From positions 1-14,499 of the forward strand of contig JAJPKI010000277.1 in the NCBI GenBank assembly GCA_021323835.1: a stretch of 14,499 nt of DNA. The letters run 5' to 3'. This DNA is from Verrucomicrobiota bacterium. Lineage in GTDB: Bacteria > Verrucomicrobiota > Verrucomicrobiia > Limisphaerales > UBA11358. The notes under the pieces were generated by a model. It made no database searches. It was not told the origin of the DNA and saw nothing but the letters and a program-made list of their open reading frames with translations. Positions within the stretch are counted from its first letter, which is position 1, and every line of letters starts with the position of its first letter. Positions 7,966-13,401 of the stretch are shown here, piece by piece. The position numbers and the translations under genes were made by a program.

Positions 7966-8900
7966 GCAATTTCCTGTGGACCTTTTCCACCGTTGAGCAA
8001 AAATAAAACTGCCATGCGCACGGCGAGGCCGTTCGTCACCTGCTCCAAAATCAGCGAACGGTCGCAATCGGCGATTTCACTGTCAATTTCCACGCCGCGA
8101 TTGATTGGCCCCGGATGCATGATGAGCGCATCGGGTTTCGTTTTGGCAAGGCGCGCTTTATCGAGGCCAAAAAGCTGCGTGTATTCATTGATGCTGGGAA
8201 ACATCGTTTTGCGCTGGCGTTCGTGCTGGATGCGCAGCAAATGAATGATGTCGGCGTCGCGAATCGCCTCGTCCACGTCGTAAGTCACGCGGCAACCCAT
8301 TTGCTCAAATGTTTTGGGAACGAGTGTCGAAGGTCCGCAGAGCGTCACCTTCGCGCCGAGTTTTGTCAGCGCCCAGATGTTCGAGCGCGCGACGCGGCTG
8401 TAAAGAATATCGCCGAGAATCGTGACGTTCAGCCCGGAAATTTTTTCTTTATGCTCGCGAATTGTGAACGCGTCGAGCAACGCCTGCGTCGGATGTTCGT
8501 GCGCGCCGTCGCCGGCGTTGATGACGTGCGAATTCAAAACGCGCGACAAAAAATGCGGCGCGCCGCTCGCGCTGTGGCGGATGACGATGAAGTCGGCGTT
8601 CAGCGCTTCGAGATTTTTCGCCGTGTCTTTGAGCGTCTCGCCTTTTTTAAACGATGACGCGTCGGCGGCAAAATTAATGATGTCCGCGCTCAATCGTTGT
8701 TCGGCCAATTCAAAACTGATGCGCGTGCGCGTGGAAGGCTCGACAAATAAATTCACGACGGTTTTGCCGCGCAAGGCCGGAACTTTTTTAATCGCGCGCT
8801 CGCCGACGGCTTTGAAAGCGCGTGCCGTGTCGAGCACAGTCACAATCTCTTCCGCTGTGAGCGATTCAATGTCGAGCAAATGTTTTTTGGTCCAAACCAT
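7962..8900 (-). CDS. pyrB: Aspartate carbamoyltransferase, catalytic chain
   Basis: Transfers the carbamoyl group of carbamoyl phosphate to L-aspartate, the first committed step of pyrimidine synthesis, in the cytoplasm. The 312-residue length fits the family. Carbamoyl phosphate-binding loop: 'FVEPSTRTRISFE' (52-64). Catalytic-loop wording: 'SSFKKGETLKDT' (82-93). Then 'HEHPTQALLDAFTI' (135-148) and 'MHPGPINRGVEI' near 260-271. The PSTRTR and 'SSFKKGE' wording indicates aspartate, not ornithine, carbamoyltransferase. No pyrI regulatory-chain gene is present, so control is more likely through the pyrR leader. ATG at 8900 is 81 bases after pyrR. The stop codon lies within a TTAA shared with the stop of the convergent dehydrogenase-half gene. 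Confidence 0.96.
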   Translation of the reverse strand: MVWTKKHLLDIESLTAEEIVTVLDTARAFKAVGERAIKKVPALRGKTVVNLFVEPSTRTRISFELAEQRLSADIINFAADASSFKKGETLKDTAKNLEALNADFIVIRHSASGAPHFLSRVLNSHVINAGDGAHEHPTQALLDAFTIREHKEKISGLNVTILGDILYSRVARSNIWALTKLGAKVTLCGPSTLVPKTFEQMGCRVTYDVDEAIRDADIIHLLRIQHERQRKTMFPSINEYTQLFGLDKARLAKTKPDALIMHPGPINRGVEIDSEIADCDRSLILEQVTNGLAVRMAVLFLLNGGKGPQEIA

Positions 8901-8911
8901 TTTATTTATTG

Positions 8912-8977
8912 GCCACGAAAGAACGCAAAAGACACAAAAGGATTTTTTCTTTGAGCGCTTTGTGTTCTTTTGTGGCT
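8912..8977. repeat. Imperfect inverted repeat between pyrR and pyrB
   Basis: The left arm GCCACGAAAGAACGC (8912-8926) is the reverse complement of GTGTTCTTTTGTGGC (8962-8976) at 13 of 15 positions. The arms continue more loosely inward around a T-rich centre. It fills nearly all of the 81-base gap between the pyrR stop (8982) and the pyrB start (8900). The wording resembles 'GCCACAAAAGAACACAAA' intergenic repeats that I associate with verrucomicrobial genomes; that link is recollection, not checked. In RNA it could fold into a hairpin in the pyrR-pyrB transcript, possibly a processing, stability or partial termination site. Confidence 0.65.
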
Positions 8978-8981
8978 ATTC

Positions 8982-9497
8982 TCATTTTCTTTCCAAAATC
9001 ACTTCATTTTCGCGGACGATAATTTTTTCGTCCGGCGCGGTCGGCACATTTTTGCCGACGAAATCGGCTTTAATCGGCAATTCACGATGACCGCGGTCAA
9101 TGAGCACAGCCAATTGAATTTTCTTCGGGCGGCCAAAATCATTCAGCGCGTCGAGCGCGGCGCGAATTGTCCGTCCGCTGAACAGCACATCGTCCACGAG
9201 CACAACAGTTTTGCCGTTCACATCGAAAGGAATTTCTGTTGGATAAATTTTCGGCGCAGCGCGGCGGTCTAAATCGTCGCGGTGCATGGAAACGTCGAGA
9301 CTGCCGACGGGAACGGGTTGCTTCCAGATTTCCGAAAGAATTTTTCCGAGCCGTTCCGCGAGCGGCACGCCGCCGGCTGGAATTCCGACGAGCACGACTT
9401 CGGCGGAATTTTCATTCCGCTCGGCGATTTCATGCGCGATGCGCGTGAGCGCGCGTTGAATCGCATTGGCGTCGAGAATGGTTACGGATTCAGGCAT
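8982..9497 (-). CDS. pyrR: PyrR, pyrimidine operon attenuation regulator / uracil phosphoribosyltransferase-like
   Basis: A 171-residue type I phosphoribosyltransferase-fold protein. The PRPP-binding motif is 'VVLVDDVLFSGRTIRAAL' (98-115); 'SLDVSMHRDDLDRR' (66-79), 'IQLAVLIDRGHRELPIKADFVGKNVPT' (in pieces) and 'PDEKI' are characteristic of PyrR. PyrR binds a leader RNA hairpin when UMP is plentiful and lets a downstream terminator form; some members also have weak uracil phosphoribosyltransferase activity. A matching RNA site and terminator lie directly upstream, so autoregulation is likely. At 40-46 it reads 'PAGGVPL' where many PyrR proteins have a TRG, a possible difference in the phosphoribosyltransferase site. 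pyrB follows downstream, the usual neighbour. ATG 9497 has no Shine-Dalgarno: the bases just before it are a run of T. Confidence 0.94.
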   Translation of the reverse strand: MPESVTILDANAIQRALTRIAHEIAERNENSAEVVLVGIPAGGVPLAERLGKILSEIWKQPVPVGSLDVSMHRDDLDRRAAPKIYPTEIPFDVNGKTVVLVDDVLFSGRTIRAALDALNDFGRPKKIQLAVLIDRGHRELPIKADFVGKNVPTAPDEKIIVRENEVILERK

Positions 9498-9542
9498 AAA
9501 AAATCGCGAACCGTTTCCGCAATTGCGCGGAATTGATTCGCG
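9498..9542 (-). terminator. Intrinsic terminator (attenuator) immediately before pyrR
   Basis: Read on the minus strand, CGCGAATC (9542-9535) pairs with GGTTCGCG (9512-9505) over 8 positions with one U-G pair. Inside it, after a 2x2 internal loop, TTCCGC (9532-9527) pairs with GCGGAA (9520-9515) around a GCAATT loop. ATTTTTT follows (9504-9498) and directly touches the pyrR ATG. A long stable stem plus a U tract is the standard intrinsic terminator. With the PyrR-binding hairpin 20 bases upstream it forms a pyr attenuator. Confidence 0.82.
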
Positions 9543-9561
9543 TTATTTTCGTTTTCATTTT

Positions 9562-9592
9562 CCTTCGCGGCCTCGCGGGACTGCGTTAAAGG
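9562..9592 (-). promoter_or_regulatory. PyrR-binding RNA hairpin in the pyrR leader
   Basis: On the minus strand, AGTCCCGCGAGGCC (9582-9569) matches the published PyrR-site consensus ARUCCNGNGAGGYU at 13 of 14 positions; only the last U is C. The fold also matches: a lower stem CCTT/AAGG (9592-9589 with 9565-9562), an asymmetric internal bulge, an upper stem CAGUC/GGCCG with one A-C mismatch, and a hexaloop CCGCGA fitting CNGNGA. PyrR with UMP would stabilise this hairpin as an anti-antiterminator. It lies 13 bases beyond the stop of the 73-residue gene, so transcripts may come from that gene or from a promoter inside it. Confidence 0.85.
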
Positions 9593-9605
9593 ACAAAATT
9601 TAATT

Positions 9606-9827
9606 TCAATTTGTTGCGGCGGACTGGCGCGCTTTGCGCCACGCGGCGCGGTGCTTGATAATCCAATCCGTCAGCGCCTGTTCAAAGCCGATATCGCGAC
9701 CGGCCTTTTCGGATTCAATCCATTTGTGCCGGAGGATTTCTTCGCGCTCCGCCTGAAACTCGCGGTAAAGCGAGGAATTCTTCAACAAATCGTTCGCCGA
9801 CGATGACTCTTTTCTATCGTTCGACAT
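9606..9827 (-). CDS. Small hypothetical protein with a 'SEKAGRDIG' motif
   Basis: From ATG 9827 this encodes 73 residues: a polar start ('MSNDRKESSSAND'), then a helical, charged region 'LYREFQAEREEILRHKW', 'IESEKAGRDIGFEQALTDW' and 'IIKHRAAWRKARQ'. No membrane segment or signal peptide is seen. The 'W..SEKAGRD.G...A...W' pattern recalls a segment in the C-terminal part of DUF4032 proteins, and I have the impression of similar short hypothetical proteins elsewhere; neither gives a function. A longer reading from 9932 adds cysteine-rich residues that do not look coding and would overlap the divergent TPR gene. It precedes the pyrR leader by 13 bases on the same strand, so it may supply the transcript that PyrR attenuates. 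Confidence 0.7.
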   Translation of the reverse strand: MSNDRKESSSANDLLKNSSLYREFQAEREEILRHKWIESEKAGRDIGFEQALTDWIIKHRAAWRKARQSAATN

Positions 9828-9924
9828 AGGTTGCCTGTGACGAAAAGTTAAACTTTCGTGGCAAAATTGCAACAGAAATGTGAATTGACATCCGCAAACC
9901 GCCGCCGCAGTCTCTGCCGCTGTC
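9828..9924. promoter_or_regulatory. Divergent intergenic region with a near-palindrome
   Basis: These 97 bases lie between the divergent 73-residue and TPR genes. ACGAAAAGTTAAACTTTCGT (9840-9859) equals its own reverse complement at 16 of 20 positions and could be an operator or a hairpin near the start of the 73-residue gene. TTGACA occurs at 9885-9890 on the plus strand but has no -10 at the right distance, and the TPR start is only 34 bases further on. No promoter is assigned. Confidence 0.35.
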
Positions 9925-10809
9925 ATGAGCAAAAAAATTCTCCTGATTTTCTTCGCCAGTTTGATTTACGCCGTCGCATTTGCGGCGGAAACTAACTCCG
10001 CGCCCGCAGTCAACACAAACGACATCGTCAACGCTTACATTCAATTGCAGGCGCAACTGCACACGACGCAATTGCAAATCGAACAAAGCCGCGAGGAAAA
10101 TGCGGCACTGGCACAGAGCAATGCAAATGTGCTAAACGCGCGCATCGCGCAGTTGGAACAATCGCTGGCCACGCAACGCGGCAATGATTTGGAAATTGCG
10201 CGGCGCACGCAGCAACTGACGTTGTATCTGGTTGGAACCATTGGCGTGCTCGGATTGGCCGTGTTGTTGCTCGCCGGATATTTTCAATGGCGCGCGTTTT
10301 CGCAACTGGCGGAAATCACCGCGCGCCACAGCGCCATGCTGGGCACGATGGACGGCGTTCATCAACTCGCCGCGCCCGGTCGCGCGACAGTGGAAACTTC
10401 AAATGTTCGATTACTGGAATTGGTCGGCCAATTAGAAAAGAAAGTTTATGAATTGGAAACCGGCGGCAAATTGCTCGCGCAACCAACTGCTTCGACAAAT
10501 CCGCTGGCCGATGGTCAAAAATTTCTGGATGCCAACGAACCGCAGCGCGCACTCGATGCTTTGGAAAAATTTCTCGCCACAAATCCGCAACACGCCGAGG
10601 CGTGGACAAAAAAAGCGTCCGCGCTGGAAAAATTGGGTCGCGTGGACGAAGCGATTGACGCATGCAATCGCGCGCTGACCGCAAATGGCTCGCTGGTCAT
10701 CGCTTATTTGCAAAAAGGCGGACTGCTCAACCGGCTGGAACGTTACGATGAAGCGTTGAAATGCTACGAACAGGCGATGCTCGTGCAGGACAAGAAAAAA
10801 TTTAATTGA
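9925..10809 (+). CDS. Membrane-anchored coiled-coil and TPR protein
   Basis: A 294-residue protein in four parts. Residues 1-20 form a signal peptide ('KKILLIFFASLIYAVAFA', with AFA-AE as a possible cleavage site). Residues about 36-98 are a Q/E-rich coiled coil. Residues 101-119 are a strong membrane segment ('YLVGTIGVLGLAVLLLAGY'). Residues 192-290 hold about three TPR repeats: 'DGQKFLDANEPQRALDALEK', 'AEAWTKKASALEKLGRVDEA' and 'VIAYLQKGGLLNRLERYDEA'. The expected topology is a periplasmic coiled coil with cytoplasmic TPRs, which usually bind proteins. No enzyme motif is present, so it may be a scaffold. Its end overlaps the convergent zinc-ribbon gene by 8 bases. The layout (signal peptide, extracytoplasmic coiled coil, one helix, cytoplasmic interaction part) parallels the 7TMR-HDED-like protein nearby, but no relationship by descent is evident. 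Confidence 0.82.
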   Translation: MSKKILLIFFASLIYAVAFAAETNSAPAVNTNDIVNAYIQLQAQLHTTQLQIEQSREENAALAQSNANVLNARIAQLEQSLATQRGNDLEIARRTQQLTLYLVGTIGVLGLAVLLLAGYFQWRAFSQLAEITARHSAMLGTMDGVHQLAAPGRATVETSNVRLLELVGQLEKKVYELETGGKLLAQPTASTNPLADGQKFLDANEPQRALDALEKFLATNPQHAEAWTKKASALEKLGRVDEAIDACNRALTANGSLVIAYLQKGGLLNRLERYDEALKCYEQAMLVQDKKKFN

Positions 10810-11317
10810 AATTTATCCGGCTGCGCTCCGATTCCATTTGCTTGCGCATCATTTCGATTTTCAATTTCAGCAATTCGCGATTTTGCTCGGTTTGCTCGGC
10901 CAATTCCTTTTGCAATTCCTGCAAGCGTTCCTCGTAAGCGCGCAAGCGTTCAATCATCGGTGCGTGCGCGTTCTCAAGCCGGCGGATGAGCGCGGTAATT
11001 TCCGCGGACGCTTCCTGCTGCGCGGCCAAAAGCTGCCTGCGTTGCGCGGCCAATTCCTGAACAACGGCAGTTTTCAACGCTTCGGTCAAATGCGGTTCCA
11101 ATTGCGTTTGCAATGAATTCAAAAGCGTGTTGACGCTCGGCGGCGGAAGCGGCTGCGTTTTGCCGTTGAGAATTTTGGCGAGAAATTGGTTCGCATCGTC
11201 CGTGCCGTTGCGCTTGCACGCGGGACAAAAAACCGGCACCGGCATTCGTCCGCCGACTGGCTCGACGTCGAAGGCGTATTTCTGTCCGCAAACACAAAAA
11301 ATTTTAACCGGCACCAT
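10802..11317 (-). CDS. Zinc-ribbon-like protein with coiled-coil C-terminus
   Basis: A 171-residue cytoplasmic-looking protein with no signal or membrane segment. The N-terminus has two cysteine pairs, Cys8-x-Cys10 and Cys31-x2-Cys34 ('CVCGQKYAF' and 'FCPACKRNG'), a probable zinc ribbon. A proline patch (57-60) follows, then a long helical region (about 62-168) predicted to form a coiled coil. Residues 124-167, from 'RLRAYEERLQEL' to 'KLKIEMMRKQMESER', match the tail of the neighbouring 508-residue membrane protein at 22 of 44 positions, so the two probably share a binding or dimerisation module. The gene starts 36 bases after that neighbour in the same direction and is likely in its operon. 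I do not recognise the family. Confidence 0.78.
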   Translation of the reverse strand: MVPVKIFCVCGQKYAFDVEPVGGRMPVPVFCPACKRNGTDDANQFLAKILNGKTQPLPPPSVNTLLNSLQTQLEPHLTEALKTAVVQELAAQRRQLLAAQQEASAEITALIRRLENAHAPMIERLRAYEERLQELQKELAEQTEQNRELLKLKIEMMRKQMESERSRINFN

Positions 11318-11353
11318 TTTGAAAACGATAACTGCGCGCGCGGCAAATTCAAA

Positions 11354-12880
11354 TCACAAATGAAAACGCTTGCGCTCGGCCTCCATTTGCCGCTGAAGCG
11401 CCACAATTTTTAATTTAATCAGCTCTGGATTTTGCACGCCGTGCTGGCTCAATTCGCGCTCGAAATCTTCGAGGCGCAATTGATACGTGCGCAGGCGGTC
11501 ATGCGGCGGCGCATAGATTTTGTCGAGCCGCTGCGACAATTGCAAAATTTCCGCTTCGGCCATTTGCACAAACGTTTGAGCTTCGGACAACGAAGTTGTT
11601 TTCGCCAGCGCAGCAGGCATTGGCGAAGAAGCGTTTGCTGTCGGAATATTGATTTTGATTTGCGGTAATTTTTTTTCAGCAACAATCGCCGCGGATGACG
11701 AGGCAACGGGCGCGCCATTGCTCGCGGCGGGCGCAGAAGTTTTCATCTGGCGCGATTTAGAAACGGCATAAAAAACGATGACCACGGCGACAATCGCAAA
11801 TGCGGAAACGCCGCCGATTTCGGCGAACAACACAGTTTCACGCGAGCGGGACTGTTGCGCAAATTTTGCGATTTGCTGGCGCTCGACCGTGGCTTGCTGC
11901 GTAATTTTTTGCGCCTGTGCTTGCGCCGCCTGCGCCTGTTGCTGCGCGGCTGCGGCTTGTTCCTGCGCTTTTTTGGCCTGCTCGTTCATCAATTGAACCG
12001 CGGCAGTATTTTTTGCCAATTGGTCGAGCGCGGCTTTAATTTTTTCGTCAACGGTTTCGCCCTGGCGCACAATCATCTGCCCGACGTCGTAATGCACAGG
12101 CACGGCGATTTGCGCGGCAGCAGCATCGCGCGCTTGTTTCGTCAGGTCCTCGTCAATAATGCAATTGGTTTTGAGAATTGAACCCAGCGCGCGACCGGTG
12201 GCTTGCTCGTCCTGGGGAAATTGGCGGCGCAAAATGCCTTTGGCAGCGGACATTTTTCGGAGCAATTCCATGCCGCCGACGTGTCCGCGTTTTTGCGCGT
12301 CATCGAGCGTGAGCGTCTCGTCTTTTTTCAACGTGATGAGCCGAATCGTTTCGCCCGGTTGAACGCCCGGAGGAAATTCATCTGCCGTGATTGGCCGGCG
12401 CAATCCCTCGCCAAGATAACCCATGAGACGAGATTTAATGGCCGCATCGGAACTGTTCTTGGCCCACGCTTTGGCAAGGCCAGCCGGAAGTGGAAAATTT
12501 TTATTCTTTTTGTTAAATGCCGCGAGAACGTCCGTGAAATCCTGCGAGGCGATGATGGAATCGTCGAGCGTGCTGGTTTGAAATTTTTGGTTGAGCGCTT
12601 CGAGAAATTTTTTGTGCGAATCGTCGTAAAGATTTTGAAATGCTTGCACCACGTCATTGGTTTGTAGCGGAAAATAACGAAAAACGACGGGTGTTTTAGC
12701 GGCTTCTTCGGATTTTTTCGCGGCGGTCGCCACGGGGTCAATGGAATCAAACGCCACCGGCGCGGCGATATCCGCGTCTGCCGTGTCGCCGACATTGTAA
12801 GCATTCAAATCTTTGGCGTGAAGCGAAGCGCAAAGAAAAACCAAAATTAAAATTTGAAAACAACGCGCGATAGTCACCAT
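11354..12880 (-). CDS. Single-pass membrane protein with 7TMR-HDED-like extracytoplasmic domain and coiled-coil tail
   Basis: From ATG 12880 the protein has 508 residues. It has a signal peptide (1-22, 'CFQILILVFLCASLHA'). 'YNVGDTADADIAAPVAFDSI' (28-47) and 'VPVHYDVGQMIVRQGETVDE' (260-279) resemble the opening and closing parts of 7TMR-HDED, the extracellular domain of PgpH/YqfF-type cyclic-di-AMP phosphodiesterases. An A/Q-rich coiled coil (about 300-345), one membrane helix (350-373, 'FAEIGGVSAFAIVAVVIVFYAV') and a cytoplasmic tail follow. There is no seven-helix region and no HD motif, so it cannot be such a phosphodiesterase; a sensor or scaffold role is inference. The tail (462-505) matches the next protein. 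The start overlaps the upstream stop in ATGGTGA, which favours it over the longer frame from 12937, whose added residues mask the signal peptide. Confidence 0.78.
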   Translation of the reverse strand: MVTIARCFQILILVFLCASLHAKDLNAYNVGDTADADIAAPVAFDSIDPVATAAKKSEEAAKTPVVFRYFPLQTNDVVQAFQNLYDDSHKKFLEALNQKFQTSTLDDSIIASQDFTDVLAAFNKKNKNFPLPAGLAKAWAKNSSDAAIKSRLMGYLGEGLRRPITADEFPPGVQPGETIRLITLKKDETLTLDDAQKRGHVGGMELLRKMSAAKGILRRQFPQDEQATGRALGSILKTNCIIDEDLTKQARDAAAAQIAVPVHYDVGQMIVRQGETVDEKIKAALDQLAKNTAAVQLMNEQAKKAQEQAAAAQQQAQAAQAQAQKITQQATVERQQIAKFAQQSRSRETVLFAEIGGVSAFAIVAVVIVFYAVSKSRQMKTSAPAASNGAPVASSSAAIVAEKKLPQIKINIPTANASSPMPAALAKTTSLSEAQTFVQMAEAEILQLSQRLDKIYAPPHDRLRTYQLRLEDFERELSQHGVQNPELIKLKIVALQRQMEAERKRFHL

Positions 12881-13377
12881 AAAAACGACTTTTGCTCGTC
12901 CAACAGCCGGTCGCCGCTCCATACGGTGACGCGCCACGCCACGAGTGAGCCCAAGTTTTTATAGTCATCGCCTGAGAGAGTCAAGGAAGTCCAGCTTCGG
13001 AAAAATTTCTGCGTGATTTCTTTTTCCAAAACCGCCTGCTTCGGCAAGCCGCTTTCGCCAACGCCGCGCATTTCAACACGCAATTTTAATTTTTCATTTT
13101 TTGCGCCCGAGGTTTTCCATAAAACATCGAAGCGAATGGCGGAAACGCCGTTCGTGCTTTCGCGCAGCCGCGCCTGATACGCGTCGCGGTCGTAAAGGCT
13201 CGGAGAAACGGCATCGTGACCTTGCAAATCGAGATAGAGCGGCAGAACTTTGATGATGCTGCCGGTCGCATCGGCGGCGGAAGCAAATGCCAATGAACCG
13301 AGCAGAAATAAAATCGGAAAAAACGAGCGCACTGCAAATACGATAACGCGCGAACGTGAAAATACAATGAATTTCAA
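12874..13377 (-). CDS. Small secreted or periplasmic hypothetical protein
   Basis: A 167-residue protein with a signal peptide (basic residues 8-17, hydrophobic 'FFPILFLLGSLAFASA', likely cut after residue 34). The mature part is about 130 residues, rich in alternating hydrophobic and polar residues, as in a beta-sandwich: 'IIKVLPLYLDLQGHDAV', 'IRFDVLWKTSG', 'KLRVEMRGVG', 'SWTSLTLSGDDY' and 'LVAWRVTVWSGDRLLDEQ'. 'SPSLYDRDAYQARLRE' may be a distinctive motif. No cysteine is present. I do not recognise the family. The start is TTG at 13377; no ATG or GTG in this frame keeps the signal peptide intact, so start certainty is moderate. It follows gspK by 24 bases and overlaps the next gene by 7 bases, so all are likely cotranscribed. 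It could be a small partner of the secretion machinery or of the sensor-like protein. Confidence 0.68.
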   Translation of the reverse strand: MKFIVFSRSRVIVFAVRSFFPILFLLGSLAFASAADATGSIIKVLPLYLDLQGHDAVSPSLYDRDAYQARLRESTNGVSAIRFDVLWKTSGAKNEKLKLRVEMRGVGESGLPKQAVLEKEITQKFFRSWTSLTLSGDDYKNLGSLVAWRVTVWSGDRLLDEQKSFLW

Positions 13378-13401
13378 AATGGCGCGGACGCCGCACTGGA
13401 T

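Noticed and set aside
9885..9890. TTGACA as the -35 of a TPR gene promoter
   Set aside because: No -10-like sequence lies 16-18 bases further on, and the start codon is too close.
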